Shown one piece after another: positions 50,503-58,607 of a DNA stretch of 64,000 nucleotides. This DNA comes from Marivita cryptomonadis (lineage in GTDB: Bacteria > Pseudomonadota > Alphaproteobacteria > Rhodobacterales > Rhodobacteraceae). A model generated the notes under the pieces. That model made no database searches. It worked only from the letters and a program-made list of their open reading frames with translations, and was not told the DNA's origin. Positions within the stretch are counted from its first letter, which is position 1. Each line of letters starts with the position of its first letter. The position numbers and the translations under genes were made by a program. The DNA is taken from NCBI RefSeq assembly GCF_002115725.1, contig NZ_JFKD01000016.1:51009-115008 (forward strand). Reading direction: 5' to 3'.

Positions 50503-52440
50503 TCAGAATCTGGGTTCAGGCCCGTCGGACGGGGTGTCGCTTTCTACTGAACACCGATCGTCAATCAGTTCGTCATTCGGCCTGTTTTCGGGGTGGGGCT
50601 GAACCGATTTCGGTAGGCCCTCGGGTGCGATCCAAGACAACTCACTGGCTTTTGTAATAGTTCTATCTGGCAGCACACAGGTCATGTCGGGGCATGTCGT
50701 GATCACATCGGTCAGGATGGACGTCAGCTTCAGGTCGCGCGCTTGCAAGCGCTCCTGCGCTTGTGAACCGATTATTAGAACACGCGGATGGTTTTCCTGA
50801 AGCGTGGAGCCGTCCGCTATTTGACACACAGGCCCCGCGACCAGCTCGCATTCGATCGCCCCATGAAAAAGTTCAACCAGCTCACTGACGGGATCGAGGT
50901 CGAGCCCCAGACACATCAATTGTACCGGAGGCGGTTTCTTCTTCGAGTGATGTCCTTTTGATGGGCCAGTTCCACAGAGCGTCATCCCCGGTGTCAACGG
51001 TAGATTAGGATCAAGAATATTCTCCAGCACATCATGGCGTTCAAAATCCGACGCATAAGCTGATGTGAAAAGGCGCGCGTCTTTCGAAATCGAATCACCT
51101 GCCTCACGCAGGGTCACGCTGCCCGGCATCACGTCAACCGCGCTCTTATCCCTGAACTTCAACCGCAAACTTCGGGCCACAATATCGAGGCTATGTCTGA
51201 ACCCCGGAGTGACCCGACCCGCGATTTTCAACACGCGCGCAACCCAGCCGAGTAGCGTTAATCGACTTCGCTGTTCAGGACTGTGTCCAGGCGATCCAGT
51301 GTTTCGGCCATGGTGTCGGATTTTTCCTTGATCATCAGGACCATCTCTTTGACGTCCGCCACCTCGGCCTCGATCGCTTCCTGCTTGGTTTTCATGTCCG
51401 TTATCATCTTGATCAACCTGACTGCTGCCGTCCCGCCCGGGCCTGAGCCGTCCGGGTCCTCCAGCAGATCCAAGAGGGGATGCAAGATCTGCACGTCCCC
51501 ACTGATCGTTCTCAACCTGACAGTTAATTTTTCCATCTCGTCCGGGATCTGGTGCACCGGTTTTTCGGTCTTCGTGCTCAACGGGTGGGCTCCCTTTCAA
51601 AGATTGTTCGCGCTCGGGTTTGTCATTTTCGACATCGTCGAGAGCCTTTAGGATTTCAGGCGTTCTCAAGAGGACAGCCATGTCCAGGTTGAGGCGCGAT
51701 CGCGTGAGCTGTCCTGCCCAGTCGATCCGTTTTCTCAAGTTTCCGGGGAAGAAGGCTTCACCCAACACGCTCGGTCGAATCCGGCGCGCCGTGCTCTCGC
51801 AGATGAGGCTCGGGTGACCATACAAGTTGACGTCTTCACTTATCCGATACGGGCTTGCCAAGGCTGACAGCGCATCGTTCATGGAATCCAGGTCTTGCGG
51901 CCATTTCGTAAGGCCCGCATTGAGGTCATCCGCCAAACGCCGATATTCGGTGTCCCGGTTCAGCCGCCTCAAGGGGACGCTAGCGTAAAGACGAGGTGGT
52001 GCGGCCGGTGAGAAATAGTCAGGTATCGGCAAGCCCAGATGCTCTGCCAGCAGCTGGTGAGTTTCCGCTGTATGCGCTTTTGACCGGATCGGCCTAATTT
52101 CCCGAAACTCGAAGGTCTCGCGTGCCGCAAAACAGTGGACATGGTCACCGGGGGTGTCGGTATGGCGCGCCATGACCCAAGGGGTCAGTTCAACGGGAAA
52201 TTGGTGGCGTTTCAACACGAAGCGCATCGAGGCGAGCCACGTCTCTCGATCAAGCCGGATGCCTTCCGGCGCTGACAACGTGATATGAACAAAACCGCAA
52301 GCGCCGAACTGTTCGAAATGATCGCGTAACTTTGATGCGGACCGCGCGATCACAGTCCCACCGAGTACCTCACTGCCTTTCCTTAGATCATATCTCGCTA
52401 GCTCGACGGCCGAGTGATGCGATGTGAAATGCGGACGCAT
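50503..52440 (-). CDS. Relaxase / mobilisation nuclease-like protein
   Basis: A 645-residue protein. The N-terminal 130 residues resemble relaxases: FVHITLSAPEGIRLDRE, a conserved Tyr in ELARYDLRKG, and the metal motif MARHTDTPGDHVHCF (His-Asp and HVH ligands). Residues about 285-395 are a Gly/Asp/Arg-rich disordered linker, which in another frame encodes a separate coiled-coil protein. The C-terminal 200 residues are of unknown type. ATG at 52440 overlaps the upstream MobC-like stop (TAATG). It would nick an oriT, possibly the palindromic region 52958-53012. Confidence 0.68.
   Translation of the reverse strand: MRPHFTSHHSAVELARYDLRKGSEVLGGTVIARSASKLRDHFEQFGACGFVHITLSAPEGIRLDRETWLASMRFVLKRHQFPVELTPWVMARHTDTPGDHVHCFAARETFEFREIRPIRSKAHTAETHQLLAEHLGLPIPDYFSPAAPPRLYASVPLRRLNRDTEYRRLADDLNAGLTKWPQDLDSMNDALSALASPYRISEDVNLYGHPSLICESTARRIRPSVLGEAFFPGNLRKRIDWAGQLTRSRLNLDMAVLLRTPEILKALDDVENDKPEREQSLKGSPPVEHEDRKTGAPDPGRDGKINCQVENDQWGRADLASPLGSAGGPGRLRPGRDGSSQVDQDDNGHENQAGSDRGRGGGRQRDGPDDQGKIRHHGRNTGSPGHSPEQRSRLTLLGWVARVLKIAGRVTPGFRHSLDIVARSLRLKFRDKSAVDVMPGSVTLREAGDSISKDARLFTSAYASDFERHDVLENILDPNLPLTPGMTLCGTGPSKGHHSKKKPPPVQLMCLGLDLDPVSELVELFHGAIECELVAGPVCQIADGSTLQENHPRVLIIGSQAQERLQARDLKLTSILTDVITTCPDMTCVLPDRTITKASELSWIAPEGLPKSVQPHPENRPNDELIDDRCSVESDTPSDGPEPRF
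51258..51581 (-). CDS. Nested coiled-coil protein encoded within the relaxase gene
   Basis: A 107-residue protein in the +1 frame relative to the relaxase: MEKLTVRLRTISGDVQILHP, VRLIKMITDMKTKQEAIEAE, VADVKEMVLMIKEKSDTMAE and TLDRLDTVLNSEVD. Its heptad-rich, balanced composition looks far more protein-like than the Gly/Asp/Arg linker the relaxase frame gives here. The start would be TTG at 51581 with AAAGGGAG eight bases upstream. The layout recalls mobB, nested in mobA in RSF1010-type plasmids; no sequence similarity to MobB is claimed. Confidence 0.65.
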   Translation of the reverse strand: MSTKTEKPVHQIPDEMEKLTVRLRTISGDVQILHPLLDLLEDPDGSGPGGTAAVRLIKMITDMKTKQEAIEAEVADVKEMVLMIKEKSDTMAETLDRLDTVLNSEVD

Positions 52441-52778
52441 TACCTTTTTTTCCTCAATTCCGCGATCAGCGCGTCGCACAGACCTTCCCAGGTCCGAACC
52501 ATGACCTTCACTTGATCAGGGGAGATCGGTGAGTTTTCTGCGTGCGCTGCCGCGCGGATGTCATGCAAGACTTCCGCAGCTTCGCCCATTTGAACGGCCA
52601 CTTTACTGATGCCATGCGTTCCGTATTGACGCAGCGCGTGAGCCGCGAGGGCGTTCACACTGCGAAATCCATGTTGATGCGCTCTGCGCTCCATCCCGGG
52701 GAATTCTTCGTCATGGACTCGAAACTTGATTTCGCGTTTTCCGCCGCGCCCGCTGAGTGGTGTAAGTTCGATCGCCAA
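52440..52778 (-). CDS. MobC-like relaxosome accessory protein
   Basis: A 112-residue basic protein: KREIKFRVHDEEFPGMERRAHQHGFRSVNALAAHALRQYG fits the ribbon-helix-helix-type opening of MobC proteins, followed by a helical tail with VKVMVRTWEGLCDALIAEL. It would bind oriT and recruit the relaxase encoded immediately downstream (TAATG junction). The start appears to be TTG at 52778 with a modest AGGG ribosome site, so the exact N terminus is uncertain. Confidence 0.68.
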   Translation of the reverse strand: MAIELTPLSGRGGKREIKFRVHDEEFPGMERRAHQHGFRSVNALAAHALRQYGTHGISKVAVQMGEAAEVLHDIRAAAHAENSPISPDQVKVMVRTWEGLCDALIAELRKKR

Positions 52779-53109
52779 CCCTACCGGTCCCTTCCATTAA
52801 GTGCTGAGACGCCGGGTCGAAACCATCGACCACGGGCTCTCGTCACTGTCCATTATATGCCGGGGGTGCTCCGATCCGAAGTCGAAGGGACCGTATTTCG
52901 GGGGTTTATCCCCATAAAAAAATCTGGATGCGTTTCTGCACGGATGGACGTTCATGGAGGGTTTGGGCCCAAACCCTATAGGTTCTCTCGTATGCGCGCA
53001 CGCGCGTACGAGCAAAAGGGACCGCCCCACCAGGAAGCACGGTCTCCTGACTTGACCCTTCGGTTTTTCATGGGTTCCGGCGATCTTCGTAGAAGAAACG
53101 GAGAACGCG
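52779..53109. other. Palindrome-rich intergenic region, candidate oriT
   Basis: A 331-bp gap between the divergent mobC-like gene and a small hypothetical gene. It contains a perfect 20-bp palindrome at 52958-52977 (core GGGTTTGGGCCCAAACCC) and, ten bases on, a 26-bp near-perfect inverted repeat at 52987-53012 (arms CTCGTATGCGCG / CGCGCGTACGAG) followed by CAAAAGGG. Position next to MobC and the relaxase and the repeat structure suggest an origin of transfer or the operator of the mob operon. No coding potential is convincing here. Confidence 0.5.
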
Positions 53110-53769
53110 ATGACCACTGGCAGTACCGAAACATCACTTCCGGGCTCCCTGACACAGGATGGTGGACAGGAGGATTGTAACCTGTTCGCCGACATCAAGG
53201 CTGCCGACTGGCTCGTCGAGCGGGTCGGGAGGCATACGAACGACGTGGATCTCAAGGAAGAGTCGAGTGGGTCGGGCTTGCTCGATGATATCCGGGCCAT
53301 GGATGTCGTAAACATGGTGCTGGCAGAGGCAAACGAACCCCTTGATCGGATGGCTGATCCGATACCCCTGAATTGGGTGAAGAGCGTCGGATGGGTCCGG
53401 TCCGGAATACCCGTGGTCGTGCCAGGGAAAACCATAAGGTTCGCGCCTCCCACCGAACAGCCGAGGACCCTATCAGATCGGGCATGCCTGAGCGTGGGGC
53501 AGTTCGCTGTATCCACCACAGTCTATGCGCGATGGATGCGTCCACAAAGTCGGGGGCCTCCAGTCTGTAAGGCGCGCCGTCCGTATCGGGTCACCCTTAA
53601 ATTTCTGAACTACGATCACGCGTCAGTTGCGAACCAACCGGCGCGCTCAGGGGAAGCTTGTTCAAGTCAGCGCGGATTTGACGCCAGCCCGGCATGTGTC
53701 GATCAAGCACCGCCACGAAAACGTCGTCATGCCGACGCGACACGAAATGCGCCATTTCATGGAGGATGA
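53110..53769 (+). CDS. Hypothetical protein of the island
   Basis: A 219-residue product I do not recognise. The first 100 residues look protein-like (NLFADIKAADWLVERVGRH, LLDDIRAMDVVNMVLAEANE), while the last 70 are Arg/Pro/Ala-rich and overlap the 3' end of the convergent metallopeptidase gene, so the true protein may be shorter or frameshifted. ACGGAGAACGCG precedes the ATG. It is the only plus-strand gene among the mob and restriction genes on this stretch. Confidence 0.4.
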   Translation: MTTGSTETSLPGSLTQDGGQEDCNLFADIKAADWLVERVGRHTNDVDLKEESSGSGLLDDIRAMDVVNMVLAEANEPLDRMADPIPLNWVKSVGWVRSGIPVVVPGKTIRFAPPTEQPRTLSDRACLSVGQFAVSTTVYARWMRPQSRGPPVCKARRPYRVTLKFLNYDHASVANQPARSGEACSSQRGFDASPACVDQAPPRKRRHADATRNAPFHGG

Positions 53770-54349
53770 CGTAATCGAGGCAGACCAGCGGCTTCTTGAC
53801 CAGATCAAGGTTGACCCAGAGGCGCCGAGTATCCGAATTGCACGATCCCCATTTCGTGTGCATCGCGCGGATGCCCCACGCGGGTTCCGCCACGCTAAGA
53901 CGGTCGGCCCATTTCGAAACCCGGGGAGCGGCTTTGTCCCGGAGTTCTCTACGATACCATGCGGACATCCACCGCGCTTTATCTGACCGGCTGGCGTCAT
54001 GGGGGACCACCATGGTGATCCGGTCGGCGCTGTCGACACTGATCTGCCCGGCACGGACCTGAGCCTGTCTGACCCCCAGTCGCAACGGACGCCCGAAATA
54101 GTAATGTGTCTCGCCCGATACGTAGAGCCGCTCCGGTTCCCGAGCCTGGTCTGCGAACTGACGCTGCTTGTTCTTTATCCAGCCCAGCCGAGTGACAATC
54201 GCCACCCGGATCGCGTCTTCGCTAATAGCCGGAGGCGCCGCGACCCGGACCCGTCCGGCGGGAGGATAGACCCCTATATGCAGGTTTTTGATCGGCTTCC
54301 GGACCAGTTCAACCGAAAGACCCGCGACCTCGATCTGCTCAGTATTCAT
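53597..54349 (-). CDS. SprT/YgjP-like M48-type metallopeptidase linked to type I RM
   Basis: A 250-residue DUF45-type protein with the zinc motif VILHEMAHFVSRRHDDVF and the preceding TKWGSCNSDTRRLWVNLDLVKKP signature. Such genes are frequent companions of hsdR in type I restriction operons; whether they process HsdR or act in DNA-protein repair is not settled. The start overlaps the end of hsdR by 11 bases, so expression is coupled to the restriction subunit. Confidence 0.85.
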   Translation of the reverse strand: MNTEQIEVAGLSVELVRKPIKNLHIGVYPPAGRVRVAAPPAISEDAIRVAIVTRLGWIKNKQRQFADQAREPERLYVSGETHYYFGRPLRLGVRQAQVRAGQISVDSADRITMVVPHDASRSDKARWMSAWYRRELRDKAAPRVSKWADRLSVAEPAWGIRAMHTKWGSCNSDTRRLWVNLDLVKKPLVCLDYVILHEMAHFVSRRHDDVFVAVLDRHMPGWRQIRADLNKLPLSAPVGSQLTRDRSSEI

Positions 54350-57300
54350 GATGGGACCGGATGATCTCGATTATCTGTTCGACGGCTTCATCGTCGTCAA
54401 GAACGTCCGACAGCTTGCGCCGGAGCATCCGCTCTTTCATCTTGTTTCCACGCCACCCGGTCTGGGCGGTTTCACGGATCGCGTGGTCAACCGATTGTGT
54501 CCGGGCCTCCTCCTGTCCGAGGTTATCGTACAGGGCTTTGCGCCCCGTCGTGTCCATGCTCGGCGGATAATCACTGCCGTGACCGGCTTTGACCGACCGG
54601 ACCAGGTCCGCGATCTTTTCCAGATATTCCGCGTAGGCGAGCGCGTCGTCCTTCCGTTTTTTGACGAGGTCCGTCAGCAATTCTGACATGCGTTCATAAA
54701 ATTTAGGGTTCACCGGCGTTTCGTCGATGATGAGCTTGCGCACGTTGTTTTCGATCGCCTCGGCGACGTTCTCCCGCTTTGCCTTCAAGGAGGGGGGTAG
54801 CTCTTCCTCGACGGACGCTCCCTTGCTGGCGACCAGGTCGATCAGGCTGATATCATCGAGATGCGAGATCACGTCGGACCCGTCCGCCTTGATATAGGTG
54901 TCGATCAGGTGCCGCATGGCGGGCTCGAATTGTTTCATGTCGACCCCGTCTTCGCTGTGAAGGCGCACAGCGTCCCGGAGCGCGAGCGCGCGATCAACTT
55001 CCCCCCGGTACTGGGCGATCTGAAGGTCGTTCACCCCGGATGCCGCCGGGTCTTCAGCAACCGAAGCAAAGGCCCGGGCATAGGCTCCAGCCAGCTTATA
55101 GAGCGCCTGGCGGCGGCGGGCTTTCTCATCCGCCTCAGGATCAACCTCCCAGCCGCCCGGGCTTGAAAAATATGCCAAGACCTCGGCATCCCCTTTCGGC
55201 TGTTCAACCGGGTCCAGCAGGCCGAACCATGCGTCGCGCGCGGTGGTCAGATCGACGCCAGCCTTCTCGGCCCGCGAAGAAATCAACCCGTCCACATCGG
55301 CTGCATCGAACGCGTCGAACGCGCCTGAGGTGTAATCATCAACCGCCGTCTCGATGTTCTTGAACAGATCCTTGTAGTCGATCACATACCCGAAATCCTT
55401 ATCGTCCCCATCCAGTCGGTTCACCCGGCAGATCGCCTGGAACAGCCCATGATCGCGCATCTGTTTGTCGATATAGATGTAGGTCGCCGTAGGGGCATCA
55501 AAGCCGGTAAGAAGGCGGCTGACCACGATCAGCAGCTTCATCTGTGCCGGCTCCTTGCGGAACTTCCGCAGCGCCTCGGTCTCGTACGCCTCTTCGTCTG
55601 TCGCAAGGTCCGTCATCAGACGGTCATAGACACGATAGACGTACTGTTTTTCCGTCTCGCCCATCCCGGCCTCTTCGCCGGTCAGTTCCGAAGCGTTTCG
55701 GGTGTAGGACGTGACGATCGCGCATTTCCCGGCGAGGTCCGAACCGGAGTTCCGGAATATCTCGAACAACCGACAGGCCTCAGGGATCGAGCCGGCCACC
55801 AGCATGGCGTTGCCGCGGCCAGACTTCAGGCGCGGCTTAAGCTCCATGTCCATGATGATGTCGCTGGCGATCTGTTCCAGCCGGTCCTTCGAGGACAGAA
55901 CCCGCTGCAGCGTGCCCCAGCGTTGTTTAAGGGTCGCCTTGGCGACAGGCGTGAGACCCTTTGTCTTAGCCTCGAACCACTCGTCAATCTTCGTGGGCGA
56001 CGCTACGCGCTGGTCGATATCGCGCGCCTCATAACGCAGGTCCAGAACCACCCCGTCCTCGACTGCCTCGTTGAAACGATAAGGCGTACCGATATAGGGG
56101 CCGAACACCTCAAGCGACGTCTGCTTGTCCGACTTGAGAAGGGGCGTTCCAGTAAAACCGTAGAACACCGCATCCGGAAGGATCGTCGGCATGGCCCGGG
56201 CCAGCTTGCCCGATTGAGTCCGGTGTGCCTCGTCGATAAACACGAAGAAAGAGCCGACCGGCGCGCCGATCTGACCGCGCTGGATGTTGGCGATCATCTC
56301 GCCCAGTTCATCCTCTTCGCGCCGCCCGAATTTATGCACAAGGGAGGAGACGACACGCTCCTTCGGGTCGGCCAGTGCCGCCAGCAGGTCAGCGCCGGAT
56401 TTCGCGCGCCGGACCTTGTCGCCGGTGTTGCCGAAGACGGTTTCGATCTGCTCGTCCAGTTCCTTCCTGTCCGTCACCACCAGGATCCGCGCTTCAGGCA
56501 GGGCCTCGCGGATCCAGCGGGCCAGCATCACCATGATCAGGCTTTTCCCGGACCCTTGCGTCTGCCAGATGATCCCAGACTTGCGGGCACGAACGGCCTC
56601 CTGTGCTGCCTTCACGGCGAAATACTGGTTCGGGCGCGTGACCTTCTTGATCCCGGCGTCAAACAGGATGAAATCGTTGATCAGCTCCAGAAACCGGTCT
56701 GGCGTCAACATCTGCGACACATCCCGCTCCAGCGGCATGATGATCTCGCTGTCTTCCTTCCACGCCAGCCAGTAGGGCTGCGGGGTCTGGATCGCGGCGT
56801 AGCGCAAACCCTGCATATCGTTCCCGGCGAAGGTGATCTGGACGGTCGTGAAGAAGTGCCGGATGAATTCGGCCCGCTGGTTGTCCAGCGTCTGGCGGAT
56901 ACCCTCGCCGACTTCGACAGTGGATTTCTTCAACTCCACCACGCCCAGGGCGATGCCGTTCACATATAGGACAAGATCGGGGCGTTTGTTGTAGGCCTTC
57001 GGGTTCTTCGCGGTGATCGCGACCTCTTCGGCCACGCCCAGATCGTTGGCGGCCGGATGATCCCAGTCGATAAAGCGCACGGTGACCGGGGCCTCGCCGG
57101 GGCCGGGGGTGACCTGCATGCCATAGCGCAGCATGTCGAAGGTGGCCCGGTTCGCCTCGAAGAGCTTCAGACCGTCCATCCGGGCCGCGCGCTGCAACTC
57201 GGCGATCGCCTTCGTGATGACCTCCGGGTCATACCCACGCGCGGTCAACCAGGGGCGGAGCAGGTCCGGTTCGATATTGGCGTTGCCGGGACGCTGGTGC

Positions 57301-57410
57301 CAGTCGCCCAGATACCGCCAACCGAGGCCGCCCGCGGCACCCGAGGTGTCGCCGCACATCTGGGCGATCATGCGGTCCTGCGTGGCGCGTTCCGGCTGGC
57401 CTATGGTCAT
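54339..57410 (-). CDS. hsdR: Type I restriction endonuclease subunit R
   Basis: A 1023-residue motor/nuclease subunit. The PD-ExK nuclease site is visible as RPDLVLYVNGIALGVVELKK. The SF2 translocase has Walker A in IWQTQGSGKSLIMVM, Walker B as FVFIDEAHRTQSGK, motif III FTGTPL and a motif VI-like CRVNRLDGDDKDFG. A long helical C terminus anchors it to the M2S core. Length is normal and the frame intact. It follows hsdS by 33 bases. Confidence 0.95.
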   Translation of the reverse strand: MTIGQPERATQDRMIAQMCGDTSGAAGGLGWRYLGDWHQRPGNANIEPDLLRPWLTARGYDPEVITKAIAELQRAARMDGLKLFEANRATFDMLRYGMQVTPGPGEAPVTVRFIDWDHPAANDLGVAEEVAITAKNPKAYNKRPDLVLYVNGIALGVVELKKSTVEVGEGIRQTLDNQRAEFIRHFFTTVQITFAGNDMQGLRYAAIQTPQPYWLAWKEDSEIIMPLERDVSQMLTPDRFLELINDFILFDAGIKKVTRPNQYFAVKAAQEAVRARKSGIIWQTQGSGKSLIMVMLARWIREALPEARILVVTDRKELDEQIETVFGNTGDKVRRAKSGADLLAALADPKERVVSSLVHKFGRREEDELGEMIANIQRGQIGAPVGSFFVFIDEAHRTQSGKLARAMPTILPDAVFYGFTGTPLLKSDKQTSLEVFGPYIGTPYRFNEAVEDGVVLDLRYEARDIDQRVASPTKIDEWFEAKTKGLTPVAKATLKQRWGTLQRVLSSKDRLEQIASDIIMDMELKPRLKSGRGNAMLVAGSIPEACRLFEIFRNSGSDLAGKCAIVTSYTRNASELTGEEAGMGETEKQYVYRVYDRLMTDLATDEEAYETEALRKFRKEPAQMKLLIVVSRLLTGFDAPTATYIYIDKQMRDHGLFQAICRVNRLDGDDKDFGYVIDYKDLFKNIETAVDDYTSGAFDAFDAADVDGLISSRAEKAGVDLTTARDAWFGLLDPVEQPKGDAEVLAYFSSPGGWEVDPEADEKARRRQALYKLAGAYARAFASVAEDPAASGVNDLQIAQYRGEVDRALALRDAVRLHSEDGVDMKQFEPAMRHLIDTYIKADGSDVISHLDDISLIDLVASKGASVEEELPPSLKAKRENVAEAIENNVRKLIIDETPVNPKFYERMSELLTDLVKKRKDDALAYAEYLEKIADLVRSVKAGHGSDYPPSMDTTGRKALYDNLGQEEARTQSVDHAIRETAQTGWRGNKMKERMLRRKLSDVLDDDEAVEQIIEIIRSHHEY

Positions 57411-57443
57411 GCGTGAATATCCCTTAAAGTAATGTCATACTAA

Positions 57444-58586
57444 TCAGACGAGCCGGACCCGCCCTGTCAAAAGGTTTTGCATCATCCCCTCTTTGACTGC
57501 CCGCGCCTTTGTCAGGCGAGACTCGAGGGCCTGAATTTCTGCGTCCATGTCATCTAAGACCGCGCAAATGGCATCTTGCTCGTCGATATCCGTAGGCACG
57601 GAAATCATTTCGTCATGGGCATCATTGCGGTTCAGTGTCGGAACCCCCGACCCACTGGCGAACCGCCGTAAATCAATGAAGTCTAGCAGGTAATAAATGA
57701 AACGTGGGCTGTTTCCGAAGAAGTTCTTTACCCAGAGCGCCGTGTTATGCGGCCAGTATTTCCCAGCGACGAAGGTGACGTTACCGATAGTCCCAGAGCG
57801 CCCGGTTACAACGCCCGGTCCTTCACACATGAACGCGGAATGATTCGCCATGACCCCGTTTGAATACACTACGGGATAGTCGCCATCTCGCCGTATCGAA
57901 TTCGGTAGATCAAAACCACGTTGAAGCATCGCGACTGTGCCAAGCTTTCGCTGCACCCACTCCCCCGAGAAGCCCGGGAGGCGGCGGCGGGCGGTGAGGA
58001 GGTCTTGCATCGCCCCCTGTTTGATCAGGCGCTTCTTCGCGATCACCCGCTCCAACCCCGCGACAACCCCATCCGCATCCGACAAGGCGGCGGCGATGGA
58101 TTGTTGTTCGTGGAGGGGCGGAAGAGGAAGGGATAACCTGCTGAGAGCGTCAGGGTAAATATGTACGACTGCATCGCCTTGTGCCCGCTGAGCCTTTTGT
58201 TTTGCAATAGGAGCAGAGTTGAGCATGTAGGCGAGAAAACGTGGGTCCGGTCCATTAGGGCGGAAAACGATAATATCGCCTCCGACAAATGCCTCATAGT
58301 CCCCCAAGAAACCGGTGCATTTACCTATTTCCTCTTTCGTTTCCCCTGACCCGGCAAAAAGGATATCTCCACATTTAATCGGGCGAGCGGATTTACTGAT
58401 TTCTGGAGAAATGAAAGAACGGTGCGCCCGCAAAATTTCGGGGTGGTCAGTATATAACTCGCCGTATCGAACCGCTGGAATTTCACCACTCAGGGCTTCA
58501 TCTTTGCGAATGCCCGCGCCTTTGGCGAAACTCCCGAGAGCTCCGAGATTAACGAGTTCCCAGTCATCGGGTATTACGTCATTCAT
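57444..58586 (-). CDS. hsdS: Type I restriction-modification specificity subunit S
   Basis: A 380-residue HsdS with two target recognition domains, about residues 1-150 and 205-350. Each is followed by a conserved spacer helix (LHEQQSIAAALSDADGVVAG with KQGAMQDLLTARRRLPGFSGEW, and DEQDAICAVLDDMDAEIQAL with VKEGMMQNLLTGRVRL). It sets the bipartite DNA target. The native start follows the hsdM stop directly in the reconstructed uninterrupted sequence, but an ISAs1-type element now separates them, so transcription may be affected. Confidence 0.93.
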   Translation of the reverse strand: MNDVIPDDWELVNLGALGSFAKGAGIRKDEALSGEIPAVRYGELYTDHPEILRAHRSFISPEISKSARPIKCGDILFAGSGETKEEIGKCTGFLGDYEAFVGGDIIVFRPNGPDPRFLAYMLNSAPIAKQKAQRAQGDAVVHIYPDALSRLSLPLPPLHEQQSIAAALSDADGVVAGLERVIAKKRLIKQGAMQDLLTARRRLPGFSGEWVQRKLGTVAMLQRGFDLPNSIRRDGDYPVVYSNGVMANHSAFMCEGPGVVTGRSGTIGNVTFVAGKYWPHNTALWVKNFFGNSPRFIYYLLDFIDLRRFASGSGVPTLNRNDAHDEMISVPTDIDEQDAICAVLDDMDAEIQALESRLTKARAVKEGMMQNLLTGRVRLV

Positions 58587-58607
58587 ACGGCCACCCCCAT
58601 CGCTGCG

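Noticed and set aside
52797..53519. A 240-codon minus-strand open frame covering the palindromes and the small hypothetical gene
   Set aside because: Ser/Arg/Pro-rich composition and no motif; the plus-strand gene at 53110 has a better ribosome site, and the palindromes speak for a non-coding region.
55449..56969. A 506-codon plus-strand open frame opposite hsdR
   Set aside because: The composition is Arg/Leu/His-rich shadow sequence without recognisable motifs, and hsdR on the other strand is full length with all catalytic motifs.
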